From: Polyangium sp. y55x31
GTDB lineage: Bacteria; Myxococcota_A; Polyangia; Polyangiales; Polyangiaceae
Assembly: GCF_029946505.1 (NCBI RefSeq)
Contig: NZ_JARZHG010000006.1
Span: 124,001 to 188,000, forward strand
DNA length: 64,000 bases
Direction: 5' to 3'
The notes under the pieces are model-generated. The model was given only the letters and a program-made list of their open reading frames with translations, made no database searches and was not told the origin of the DNA. The position numbers and the translations under genes were made by a program. Below are positions 8,316-17,046 of this stretch, piece by piece (the first letter of the stretch is position 1; each line of letters begins with the position of its first letter).

Positions 8316-9404
8316 TCACTTCTTGGCGATCGCGTCCTTCAGCCGCGCGATCTTCTCGTCCTTGCCGAGCGAGACCTTCGTGACCTCGTCGGCCGTCATC
8401 CCGCTGCGCAGCACGCGCACCTCGTCGCCGATGCCCACGAGCCGGCTGCCCGTGCGCGCGACGATCCACTCGACTGCGGGCGCCTCGCCTTCCTTGCTCA
8501 TGAAGCGCACGGCGCCGTCGCCGATCCCCTTCTCTTTTTGCGCCCCGGGCCCCTTGCCGAGCGTGGCGAGCACGTCCTTCGCCTGCTCGTCGTCCGCGCG
8601 CACCATCACGGCGAACCGATACCGTTTGTCCCCGTCCTTGTAGTAGCCGAACGCGCCGCCGCCCGTGCTCGGGATCCCCAGGAGATCCTTGGTCACCACG
8701 CGCACGCCGAGCGGGATCCGGTTCGCCTCGGGCAGCGCTGCCGCGGCCGGCGGGAGCGCCGTCTCGCCCGGCAGCTTCGCCCCGATCTCCTTCACGAGCG
8801 GCGCGAGCAGTTTGTCCCCGAGCGCCTTGATCGCGGGCTCCGCCGCGGCCTCGTCGTTGTACGTGATCTCCGCGAGGTGCGCGCCGCGCCAGAGGTACGC
8901 CGTCCCGAGCCCGAGCGCCGCAGCGCCCCCGCCCTCGATGGGCCGCGGCGTGTCCTCGCCCGCGGGATCCCCGTCGCCGACGACGCGCTTCGTGAACATC
9001 GCGTACGCGCCCTCGGTCGAGCCGAACTTGGAGAGGTGCACGTCGATGGTCGCCGCGCTGCCGCCGCCGTCGACGTACCTGAGCTCGACGACGCGGCGAA
9101 CGCCGAAGCCTTTGTAGATCTCGCACTCGCCGTCGAACATGTCGCAGATCTGATCGAGCGGGAGGCTGCCGCCTTCGCCGTACGTCTTGTCGCCGCCGTT
9201 CGGGTCGAGGCAGAAGTTCGCCGTGGTGCGCGGGAAAAACGCCGCGGACTGCGCGTCGGACAGGGTCCCGCCGCCGCCCGCGCAGGCCGCGGGTTTCGCC
9301 GCGGGAGGCGGCGGTGGCGCCGCGCCGCGAGGCTCCTCGTTCTTGCAAGCGCTGACGAGGGCGAGGGCGAGGAGGGAACCGAATGCCGCATGCCTTTGGA
9401 TCAT
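8316..9404 (-). CDS. Lipoprotein of unknown function, DUF6599-like
   Basis: 362 residues from ATG 9404 (an in-frame ATG at 9422 would add six residues). The signal peptide (LLALALVSACKNEE) has a lipobox, so the mature protein should be lipid-anchored. After a Pro/Ala linker, the body has soluble alternating strands (FGVRRVVELRYVDGG, IDVHLSKFGSTEGAYAMFTKR) recalling the DUF6599 family from memory. The function is unknown. The gene is convergent with the parvulin and diverges from the pilin operon, with 196 bases between starts. Confidence 0.8.
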   Translation of the reverse strand: MIQRHAAFGSLLALALVSACKNEEPRGAAPPPPPAAKPAACAGGGGTLSDAQSAAFFPRTTANFCLDPNGGDKTYGEGGSLPLDQICDMFDGECEIYKGFGVRRVVELRYVDGGGSAATIDVHLSKFGSTEGAYAMFTKRVVGDGDPAGEDTPRPIEGGGAAALGLGTAYLWRGAHLAEITYNDEAAAEPAIKALGDKLLAPLVKEIGAKLPGETALPPAAAALPEANRIPLGVRVVTKDLLGIPSTGGGAFGYYKDGDKRYRFAVMVRADDEQAKDVLATLGKGPGAQKEKGIGDGAVRFMSKEGEAPAVEWIVARTGSRLVGIGDEVRVLRSGMTADEVTKVSLGKDEKIARLKDAIAKK

Positions 9405-9578
9405 GGTCGACCGCACATGCAACGATCAGAAGACCGGTGCAAGGGCGCGAGGCCCCCGGCCCCCCGGATCCCGCAACTTTTGCAGAGCGTCGCAATCCGT
9501 AGCGGCTCGTCCCGCGCCACACCTCGCATCGGGCCTTGCTCTCGGCCCATTCAGCTTCCCCGAAAACTTTTTCTTCGA

Positions 9579-9593
9579 GGCACGAGGCTTGCT
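9579..9593 (+). promoter_or_regulatory. Sigma-54-type promoter (-24/-12) for the minor-pilin operon
   Basis: GGCACG-N4-TTGCT matches the sigma-54 consensus TGGCACG-N4-TTGCW except at the first base, with the required GG-N10-GC spacing (GG 9579-9580, GC 9591-9592). Transcription would start near 9604, just past the first possible ATG of the first pilin gene. In Myxococcus pilA is sigma-54/PilR dependent, so a sigma-54 promoter for pilus genes is plausible. Confidence 0.55.
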
Positions 9594-9600
9594 ACCAATC

Positions 9601-10227
9601 ATGTTGGTGGCTCGTTTCCTTTCTCGCCGGCTTCCCAGGGCGCGCGCTGCAATCGCGGTGGTGCGGCGGCGTGGCTTCACGCTGACCGAGATCCTCGTGG
9701 TCATCTTCATGATCACGCTGCTCGCCGCGGTCGCGTCGCCTGCGTTCATCCGGATCATGCGCGACATCGGCCTGAGTCGGCTTACGATGCAGCTCGCTGA
9801 GATCTACCGCCGCGGCTACGTCGAGTCGTCCGAGCGCGCCACGTTCCTCGTGCGCTTCCGCAAGCCGAGCGGCGCCGTGCAGGTCGAGACCGTGCGCGCC
9901 GCGCTCGACACGCCCGCGCCGACTTTGATCTCGCCGCGCGGCTGCAACACGATCGACTGGGCCGACCCCACCCTCGAGCGACAAACCTATCGGTTCGCCT
10001 CGACCGACAAGAAGACCATCGTCGACGTCGGCTTCCTCGGCCCCGACAACTCGAACCAGGAGATCGCCGACGTCTGCTTCGCGCGCCGCACCGCGTTCGT
10101 CCGGTACAACGACGGCGCGTTCGTGCAGATGGTCGGCGCGGCGAAGCTCTCCGTGACGAACCTCGCGAACGGCCGGGTTCGCCGCGTGCTCGTGCCGTCG
10201 TTCGGCCTGCCGAGGGTGATCCAATGA
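9601..10227 (+). CDS. Minor prepilin, GspH/FimT (FimU) type
   Basis: 208 residues as called. A basic leader precedes the type IV prepilin cleavage and N-methylation motif RRRG/FTLTEILVV, with Glu at +5, then a hydrophobic helix (IFMITLLAAVASPAFI) and a globular domain of GspH/FimT size. It is processed by the prepilin peptidase and is expected in the initiation complex at the pilus tip. The start is uncertain. ATG 9601 gives an unusually long leader and lies just upstream of the transcription start predicted by the sigma-54 site. GTG 9607 or GTG 9658/9661, the latter giving a typical 5-6 residue leader, are alternatives. The stop overlaps the next start (ATGA). Confidence 0.87.
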   Translation: MLVARFLSRRLPRARAAIAVVRRRGFTLTEILVVIFMITLLAAVASPAFIRIMRDIGLSRLTMQLAEIYRRGYVESSERATFLVRFRKPSGAVQVETVRAALDTPAPTLISPRGCNTIDWADPTLERQTYRFASTDKKTIVDVGFLGPDNSNQEIADVCFARRTAFVRYNDGAFVQMVGAAKLSVTNLANGRVRRVLVPSFGLPRVIQ

Positions 10228-10835
10228 AGCGGGCTCTGCGTGGCTACACGGTCATCGAGGTGATGATGGCCCTCGCGATCCTCGCGGTCGGCGCGACGGG
10301 CGTGATCGCGCTGCAGAAGGTCGCGCTGATCGGCAACTCGAACGCGCGGGTCGGCGACGGCGCGCGGCAGGTGGCGTCCACGTGGGCCGAGCGGCTCAAG
10401 ATCGACGCGCTCCAGTGGAACGATCCGCTCGGCGTTTCGGACCTCGGCGAGACGCGCTGGCTCGTCTCTTCGGGCGTGTACGATCCCGTGAACCCGCCGG
10501 GCCCGGGACAATGGATCCTCGCGCCCGAGGTCTCCGGCTGGAGCTCGCCCGTGGCCGACATCCACGGCGCCGACGTGCCCGTCGGCGACACCACGACGAA
10601 CGGCGTGTTCTGCACGCACCTGCAGATGGCGCGCGCCGTCCAGAAGCCCCTCTCGCTGGTCGGCGCGACGCACCCGATCGCCGTCCGCGCGCTCGTTCGC
10701 GTGATCTGGCGCCGCGACCTCGCGCCGATCACCGAGTGCCGCACGACCGCACCCGCGAACATCGAGGAGAACGACGCGCGGTACGGCTTTTATTACCTCT
10801 CCACCGTGGTCGGCCAGGCGGAGGCCTCGAACTGA
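10224..10835 (+). CDS. pilV: Minor prepilin, PilV/GspI type
   Basis: 203 residues. A short basic leader (MKRALRG) precedes G/YTVIEVMMALAILAVG, a class III signal with Glu5 and a PilV-like VMMALAILAVG helix. The rest is a soluble domain with two cysteines (in FCTHLQ and ECRTT), possibly a disulfide. It overlaps its neighbours by four bases upstream and one base downstream (TGATG), so translation is coupled throughout. Role: priming pseudopilin subcomplex of type IV pili. Confidence 0.85.
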   Translation: MKRALRGYTVIEVMMALAILAVGATGVIALQKVALIGNSNARVGDGARQVASTWAERLKIDALQWNDPLGVSDLGETRWLVSSGVYDPVNPPGPGQWILAPEVSGWSSPVADIHGADVPVGDTTTNGVFCTHLQMARAVQKPLSLVGATHPIAVRALVRVIWRRDLAPITECRTTAPANIEENDARYGFYYLSTVVGQAEASN

Positions 10836-12100
10836 TGCGCGCGAAGAACCGCACCCCAAAGAGCGGCGATCGGCGCGGCTTCACGCTCGTCGAGCTGCTC
10901 GTCGCGATCACCGCGGGCGCGCTCGTCGCCGCCGCGGCCGTGCTCCTTTCGAAGAACGCGGTGCGCATCTTCCAGGAGGAAGCGCGCATGTCGTACGCGC
11001 AGGTCGCCGTGTCGATGGGCCTCGGCCGCCTGGGCACGGACCTCGAGCACGCCGGCCGCAACACCACGCGAAACCCCTTCACGGATCGACGCATCTGCGC
11101 CCAGACGAACCTCGTCGACTGGCCGGCGGGCATGCGCAGGCTCGCGCCCGTCGTCATCGAGGCCCGCCCCGATCTGCCGCAGAACGCGGGCAACGACCTG
11201 CGGAACGAGCGCATCACGATCGCGGGTGACCTCGACTCCGGCGAGAACTTCGTCATGAGCACGACGCTGCCCGGCGCGAGCACCACGACGATCGTGCTCC
11301 AGCCGCAGAGCCGCGCGATCCGCCGCCTCGCGGCGCTCACGCAGAACGGCAACGTCGCTTCCAGGCTCGCCGAGCTCTTCCGCGCCGGCCGCATCCTGCA
11401 CATCGAGGGACCGACGCACGATTATTACGGCCGCATCCAGGGGTTTGCCGCGACGGGCACGCCGATCAGCTCGATCCAGGTGACGATCGAGAACACGCCC
11501 CTCGTGCCGATCCAGACCTCGCAAGGCACGGGCTCGTCGTGCGCGATCAAGGGCTTCGGAAGCGGCTGGCCCGTGCACGTGATCTCGCGCGTCCGTTACG
11601 AGCTCCGGTCCGTCGTGGCCGACGCGAGCTTCGCCGATTACGTGCAGCCGCTGAACCCCGTGACCGGCGACGCCGATCGCACCGAGCTCGTGCGTGTCGA
11701 GCTCGCGCCGGACGACAGCGAGATCCCCGGCACGCTGGAGCTCGTCACCGAGTACGCGATCGCGCTGCGCTTCGGCATCACCGCGCTCACCGTCACCTCG
11801 CAGCCGGACGCGCCGGTCCTCGAGCGCTTCCCGATCACCGATCCCGTGCCGAACGCGCAGGTCTACGCGATCGCGGGCTCGCCCGACGTGCAAGGCAGCC
11901 GGCCCGAGGCCGTGCGCTCGGTGCAGGTTCGTCTCTCCACGCGTTCCCGCGCGCCCGATCGACCCACGCAGATCGCGGCGCCCGCGGGCCGCCCCTTCCG
12001 CTTCCTCGTGGGGAGCGCGAAGGGCGCGGATCGTTTCGCGCGCGTCCGCACGCTCGAGCGCGAATTCGCGCTCGTGAACACGCGTGGAGGTGAGCCGTGA
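10835..12100 (+). CDS. pilW: Minor prepilin, PilW type
   Basis: 421 residues. The N-terminus RRG/FTLVELLVAITAGALVAAAAVLL is a textbook prepilin signal with Glu5. PilW proteins are the largest minor pilins, and this fits by size and position. The C-terminal 350 residues are beta-rich, with motifs typical of PilW such as SYAQVAVSMGLGRLGTDLEHAGRN near the N-terminus. The ATG overlaps the pilV stop. The stop overlaps the GTG of the next gene. Confidence 0.87.
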   Translation: MRAKNRTPKSGDRRGFTLVELLVAITAGALVAAAAVLLSKNAVRIFQEEARMSYAQVAVSMGLGRLGTDLEHAGRNTTRNPFTDRRICAQTNLVDWPAGMRRLAPVVIEARPDLPQNAGNDLRNERITIAGDLDSGENFVMSTTLPGASTTTIVLQPQSRAIRRLAALTQNGNVASRLAELFRAGRILHIEGPTHDYYGRIQGFAATGTPISSIQVTIENTPLVPIQTSQGTGSSCAIKGFGSGWPVHVISRVRYELRSVVADASFADYVQPLNPVTGDADRTELVRVELAPDDSEIPGTLELVTEYAIALRFGITALTVTSQPDAPVLERFPITDPVPNAQVYAIAGSPDVQGSRPEAVRSVQVRLSTRSRAPDRPTQIAAPAGRPFRFLVGSAKGADRFARVRTLEREFALVNTRGGEP

Positions 12101-12753
12101 GCGAGCTCGTCCGAACGAACCCGAGCGCGATCACGCGCCGCCGCGCGCGCCGCGGCGAGCGCGGGGCCACCGTCTTCGTGGTCGTGCTCGTCATCGCGAT
12201 GCTCACGGGCATCGGCCTCTTCGCCGCGCAGGCGAGCACCATCGCCACGAGCACGAGCGGCACCTCGCGCGTCACCACGCAGAGCCGCTACTTCGGCGAG
12301 AGCGCGATGAACGCCGTCACCGCGAAGGTCTCGCGTGACCTAGGCGCGCAGATCGATTTCCTCGCGCGGCAGAACTCCACGGAGTGCCTCGGCATGTCGG
12401 GCGACCCGTACTACCAGAACTGCACGCGGTTCGGCCGGACGTACCTCGAGAAGGAGCTCGGCTTCGCGCTCTTCCAGCCGTACGACCCGCAGACCGGCAA
12501 TCACGGCACGCTCGGCCGCATCGAAAACGCCTCGGCCGATCTGCTCGTCGAGATGAACGACCTCTACCGCGTCGATCGCCCCATCGCGGGCTTCGACTAC
12601 ACCTCCGCGGGCGCGGCGAACGTCCACTTCATGAGCGTCATGCTTCATGGAACGGGCCGCATCCGGCTCGAACCGCCGGGCGGAGTCGCGAGCACCCTTT
12701 CGAGCACCACCTTCCGCGCCGAGCTCGTCGTCGGACCGATCTCCGGACCTTGA
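12097..12753 (+). CDS. pilX: Minor prepilin-like protein, PilX type
   Basis: 218 residues. The segment RGERGATVFVVVLVIAMLTGIGLFA matches PilX proteins, which have an Ala-Thr-type cleavage site and normally lack Glu5, as here. The start is GTG 12097, supported by GGAGG about six bases upstream and by overlap with the pilW stop. PilX bridges the minor pilins and PilY1 in the tip complex (family knowledge). The gene ends ten bases before the pilY1 start. Confidence 0.82.
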   Translation: MSELVRTNPSAITRRRARRGERGATVFVVVLVIAMLTGIGLFAAQASTIATSTSGTSRVTTQSRYFGESAMNAVTAKVSRDLGAQIDFLARQNSTECLGMSGDPYYQNCTRFGRTYLEKELGFALFQPYDPQTGNHGTLGRIENASADLLVEMNDLYRVDRPIAGFDYTSAGAANVHFMSVMLHGTGRIRLEPPGGVASTLSSTTFRAELVVGPISGP

Positions 12754-12763
12754 CGGAGGACCC

Positions 12764-15700
12764 ATGCGAACCCTGACCCGCGTCCTCTCCCCCAGCATCG
12801 CCGCCGCAACGTTGCTCTCGATCGCGTCCTTCGCGCCCGTCGCCGAGGCGCAAATGGACATCAACCCGCCGCTGCCGAACGTGCTGCTCGTCATCGACAC
12901 CTCGGGGTCGATGGAGAACATGGCGAACGGCAAGCGCCCCGAGGAGGCCGGCGCGACGTGTGTCCCCGGCACGGCCACGCCGCTGAACCGCTGGTCCACG
13001 CTGGTCACGGTGCTGACGGGGACGATCCAGAACTTCTCGTGCTTCGCGCAGGATCGATCGTCGACCTCGTTCCTCAACGAGTTCACCCTGCCGAACGGCC
13101 CCGAGCCCTACGACTACAAGTACTACCTGCCGTTCCACCGCATCCTCTCGAACGGCTGCGCGTACGGTCCGGGCTCGATGGGCGCGGCCTGGTGGGACTG
13201 GCCCGCGAACGCGCTGAAGACGCACGCGTGGAACAACACGAGCCAGGCCTGCGCGTCGCCGGGGTTCCAGCAGGCGAACGACGGTCTGCTCGACACGTAC
13301 CGCGATCGCGTCCGCTTCGGCCTGATGACGTTCGACACGCTGCCCGATCCCGGCACCGGCGCGAGCGGATCCGCGCCCGCGCCGAACGACGGCACGAAGG
13401 GCATGTGGAGCTACTACCCGAACTGGAGCTCCGGCGGCTCGCCCGCGAACGGCAACCCTCCGAACTGCGCGACCCACGACTTCGAGGTCGGCGGGCGAAA
13501 CCCCGCCGCGCCGCCGTGGGAAGGCCGCCTCATCGGCTTCGGCACGCACGACGCGCCGATCGCGCAGATCCAGCAGACGAACGATCGCATCCAGGCCTCG
13601 CTCCTCGCGATGCGGCCCTACGGCGCGACCCCGATCGCGGGCATCCTCGCCGACGCGCGTGATTACCTGCTGAACGACGGCTCGAACGATCCGGCCACGG
13701 GCAAACCCTTCGGCCCAAAGAACGATCCGTACGTCGCAGGCCAGTGCCGCAACCAGTTCGTCATCGTGCTCTCGGACGGCGAGCCGAACCTCGACCTGCG
13801 CGAGTCGTGCGGGACCGGCAACGGCAAGTGCCCCTACCCGCGGCCGCACGAGATCGCGCACCAGCTCGCGACGCTGTCGAACCCGATCAAGACCTTCGCC
13901 ATCGGCTTTGGTTTGTCGCAGGCCGGCGGCACCGACTGCAGCACGCTCACGCAGGCCGACATCGTGAACCCCGGCGGCCTCTGCTCGAACGCGACGGGCA
14001 CGCTCAAGGCATGCTGCACGCTCTCGCGCATCGCCTACGAGGGCGGCACGAAGCGCGCGTTCTTCGCGAACGACCTGCCTACGCTGAAGAGCGCGCTCGA
14101 TCAGGTCCTCGCCGTCGTCTCGGCCGGCTCGACGAGCCGCACGATCCCCGTCTTCTCCACGGCCGGCGCCACGACGAGCCAGGGCAACGCCCAGGCCGCC
14201 GGCTACCAGTTCGTCACGTCCTTCGACGCGCCGGTCGGCTCGCTCTGGACCGGCAACCTCGAACGCAAGCGCTACGTCTGCGAGAACCAGAACGGCATCC
14301 TCAAGCCCGTGCTCGCGTCGATCGAGCAGGCCAAGGGCGACGACTTCGAGGCGAACCTCAACACGAACACGCCCGGTCGCAAGTTCTTCACGCTCATCGG
14401 CCCGCAGGCGAACGGGCAGATCCACTCGCGCCGCTCGCTCCGGCCGAGCCTCGTCACGGACGACGGCCTCGGCCTCTACGGCGGCACGAGCACGGGCCTG
14501 GTCGACGGCTCGGTGTTCGCGTCGACGCTCGCGCAGACGCCGCTCGCGCTCGACATCCCGTCGAGCCCCGTGCCCGACACGTGCAAGGCGATCGCGGGCT
14601 CGGGCGCGAACGCGAGCACCTGCGCCGACACGGTGGTCCGCTGGGAGGTCGGCCTGCCCGGCGTGCCGCAGTCGCGGTACGGCAACGGCTTCGGCAGCAT
14701 CTACCACGCCTCGCCCATCACGATGGGCGCGCCGAAGGAGTTCCTCCGCGACGAGTCGTACGCCGCGTTCGCCGCCGATCCCGTGATCAAGAAGCGCCCG
14801 CTCGTGCTCTTCGCGGCCACGACCGACGGCCAGCTCCACGCCTTCAAGGTCGCGTCGAACGATCCGGCCGACACGCAGCGCGTCGACACGCTGCAGAACA
14901 ACGAGCTCTGGTCGTTCCTCCCGCCGCACGTGCTCCCCGGTCTTTTGCCCACGTACGGTCGGCAGGCGTTCCTGCTCGATGGAAGCCCCGTCGTGAAGGA
15001 CGTGATCTTCCAGCGCACGCGCGCGCAGGCGCAGGCCGGCGCGGCGGGCTCGCCGTGGCGGAGCGTGCTCGTCGCGGCCGGCGGCCTCGGCGGCAGCTTT
15101 TACTACGCGCTCGACGTGACGAACGCGACGGATCCGAAGTTCCTCTGGCAGCTCTCGACGAACACGAGCGGCGAGCCGCTCTTCGGGGCGACCACGATCA
15201 AACCCGCGATCGCCACGATCGCCGTCGACGACGGCAACAACGACGTGAAGGAGGTCGCCGTCGCGATCCTCCCGGGCGGCACGACGACGCTCACGAACGG
15301 GAGCTGCCCGCGCCTCAAGTCGACGACGCGCGTCTCGTCGTCCGACGCGTACCAGCCCAAGGTCAGCGGAGACGTCGTGCGGTGCTGGCACGACGCGAAC
15401 GGCCGGGTCGGCGCGGCGCGTTCGCTCTCGATCGTCCGCCTCGACACGGGCGAGCTGCTCATGAACTTCCGTGGCAAGGCCGACGACGGCCCCACGCTGC
15501 CCTCGACGAAGGTGAAGGCAGAGTCCTTCGATTCGCCCGTCACCGGCGTCCCCGTCCCGTATCCCTCGCAGCCGGGCCAGGTCTCCGATCGCATCTACGT
15601 CGGCGACGCGGACGGGACGCTCTATCGCATCAACCTCACCTCGCCGAAGCCCGACAAGTGGACCGTCGATCTCGCATGGGACGCGTACGCGTTCGGCAAC

Positions 15701-16408
15701 GACACGGCCGCGACGCGCCAGCCCATCGAGACGCCGCCGATCGTCACGGTCGATCCGATCGGCAACCCCGTCGTGCTCCTCTCGACCGGTGATCAGGAGA
15801 CGTTCACGTCGAGCGCGGGCGTGCAGACGCGCGCGTGGTCGATCCGCGAGGAGCCGGACGGCGCGGGCTCGTTCGTCACGAAGAGCAACTGGGTCATCCC
15901 CTTCGAGAACGGCGTGCGCGTGACCGGCCCGATCTCGCTCTTCAACGGCGTCGCCTACTTCTCGACGTTCACGCCGACCGGCCCGCAAGGCAACGCGTGC
16001 TCCGACGGCTACGGCGCCGTCTGGGGCGTCGACTACTACCGGAAGACTGCTTGCAGTGCCAACGGTCCCACGCCGCCGACGGACTGGCCTTGCCCGCGGT
16101 ACGTGCAGGATCCGGTGAACGCGCCGCAGACGGTGAGCTTCTTCGAGAACCAGCCGCCTGGCACCGTCGTGTTCGGCGTGGCCGTCACGCAGACGCCGAG
16201 CTGCTACGAGCAGCTCAACTTCGACGACCCCGCGTTCGGCCCGATGTCGGTCGTGAACAACTCGACCGCGGGCGAGTTCCAGCTCGTCTTCCAGACCGGT
16301 CAGGGCGGCACGTCGAGCGAGAACTCGAAGACGAACACCGTGACGAAACGCCTGCCGCCGCCGCGCACCTCGGTGAGGATCGACTCGTGGGGCCTCGTCC
16401 TCGAGTGA
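12764..16408 (+). CDS. pilY1: Type IV pilus tip adhesin/assembly factor PilY1
   Basis: 1,214 residues starting at ATG 12764, four bases after a GGAGGA ribosome-binding site. The signal peptide ends near AEAQ. The N-terminal von Willebrand A domain carries a MIDAS motif DTSGSM (Asp45). The cysteine-rich middle is followed by the conserved C-terminal beta-propeller seen in PilY1: HASPITMGAP, ATTDGQLHAFKV, ELWSFLPPHVLPGL, VLVAAGGLGGSFYYALDVT and YVGDADGTLYRINL. PilY1 promotes pilus extension and surface adhesion and, with minor pilins, forms the tip. The length is normal for the family. The stop overlaps the GTG of the next gene, which joins the operon. Confidence 0.93.
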   Translation: MRTLTRVLSPSIAAATLLSIASFAPVAEAQMDINPPLPNVLLVIDTSGSMENMANGKRPEEAGATCVPGTATPLNRWSTLVTVLTGTIQNFSCFAQDRSSTSFLNEFTLPNGPEPYDYKYYLPFHRILSNGCAYGPGSMGAAWWDWPANALKTHAWNNTSQACASPGFQQANDGLLDTYRDRVRFGLMTFDTLPDPGTGASGSAPAPNDGTKGMWSYYPNWSSGGSPANGNPPNCATHDFEVGGRNPAAPPWEGRLIGFGTHDAPIAQIQQTNDRIQASLLAMRPYGATPIAGILADARDYLLNDGSNDPATGKPFGPKNDPYVAGQCRNQFVIVLSDGEPNLDLRESCGTGNGKCPYPRPHEIAHQLATLSNPIKTFAIGFGLSQAGGTDCSTLTQADIVNPGGLCSNATGTLKACCTLSRIAYEGGTKRAFFANDLPTLKSALDQVLAVVSAGSTSRTIPVFSTAGATTSQGNAQAAGYQFVTSFDAPVGSLWTGNLERKRYVCENQNGILKPVLASIEQAKGDDFEANLNTNTPGRKFFTLIGPQANGQIHSRRSLRPSLVTDDGLGLYGGTSTGLVDGSVFASTLAQTPLALDIPSSPVPDTCKAIAGSGANASTCADTVVRWEVGLPGVPQSRYGNGFGSIYHASPITMGAPKEFLRDESYAAFAADPVIKKRPLVLFAATTDGQLHAFKVASNDPADTQRVDTLQNNELWSFLPPHVLPGLLPTYGRQAFLLDGSPVVKDVIFQRTRAQAQAGAAGSPWRSVLVAAGGLGGSFYYALDVTNATDPKFLWQLSTNTSGEPLFGATTIKPAIATIAVDDGNNDVKEVAVAILPGGTTTLTNGSCPRLKSTTRVSSSDAYQPKVSGDVVRCWHDANGRVGAARSLSIVRLDTGELLMNFRGKADDGPTLPSTKVKAESFDSPVTGVPVPYPSQPGQVSDRIYVGDADGTLYRINLTSPKPDKWTVDLAWDAYAFGNDTAATRQPIETPPIVTVDPIGNPVVLLSTGDQETFTSSAGVQTRAWSIREEPDGAGSFVTKSNWVIPFENGVRVTGPISLFNGVAYFSTFTPTGPQGNACSDGYGAVWGVDYYRKTACSANGPTPPTDWPCPRYVQDPVNAPQTVSFFENQPPGTVVFGVAVTQTPSCYEQLNFDDPAFGPMSVVNNSTAGEFQLVFQTGQGGTSSENSKTNTVTKRLPPPRTSVRIDSWGLVLE

Positions 16409-16920
16409 ACCACGCAATCCTCTGCGCCGCGGCGCTCGTGCTGCTCTCCGCCTGCCGCGGGGAAGGCGAACGCCGCGCGCCCGCCGGCGCCGCCTCCGCG
16501 GCCCCGGCCCCGCGCCCCGATCAGCTCGCGCCCGGCGAGCTCGCCGAGGGCACGGTCGATGCGTTTGGGCTCAAACTACCTCGCGCCCTGACGGTCACCG
16601 CGCAGTTCCCCGACGCCTTCTTCGCGCGGGGCAGCCTGCGCGCCGAGGACGTCGCGACGTACGTGAAGGCGCGTGTCGTCGCCGAACGCGTCGAGTCGGC
16701 CCCGCCAAAAACCGTGTTCCACGGCGCGACCGTGAAGTCCGCGGCCGCGCCTGCGCGTGTGCTCGAGATCGAGGTCCTCATGCGGGACGATCACACCGAG
16801 ATCGTCGTGCGCGACGTGACCCGGCCCCCCGCGAAGGACGGCCTGACCGAGGAAGAACGGTGGCGCGAGCTCGGCCTCACACCGCAGGGGCAACCTCTCG
16901 ATCCTACGAAGCTCGAATGA
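16405..16920 (+). CDS. Small lipoprotein at the end of the pilin operon
   Basis: 171 residues beginning at GTG 16405, which shares bases with the pilY1 TGA. The signal sequence ends in LLSACRGEGE (lipobox LSAC). A Pro/Ala spacer leads to a soluble domain with alternating strands (LKLPRALTVTAQFPDAFF, RVLEIEVLMRDDHTEIVVRD). No family recognised. Tight coupling to pilY1 suggests a role in pilus assembly or anchoring, but this is an inference from position. Confidence 0.75.
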   Translation: MNHAILCAAALVLLSACRGEGERRAPAGAASAAPAPRPDQLAPGELAEGTVDAFGLKLPRALTVTAQFPDAFFARGSLRAEDVATYVKARVVAERVESAPPKTVFHGATVKSAAAPARVLEIEVLMRDDHTEIVVRDVTRPPAKDGLTEEERWRELGLTPQGQPLDPTKLE

Positions 16921-17046
16921 AGCCTCCGCCGAGAGGCGCGGCGCGTCATCGATCGTGCAGGCTGCGATCGTGCGTCCGTGCTGAACCGCACGGGACGGCC
17001 ATCGACTTTGACCCCGAATCGGACTACATCGCGCGGGGTGTCGACC

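Noticed and set aside
12638-16417. 1,259-codon minus-strand open frame opposite pilY1
   Set aside because: It is a GC-driven shadow: the plus strand encodes a complete PilY1, while the minus product is Arg/Ala/Glu repeats without domains or a start signal.
16921-17046. Glycine riboswitch before gcvT
   Set aside because: The 126-base leader lacks the conserved tandem aptamer cores and is too short for the usual two-aptamer form.
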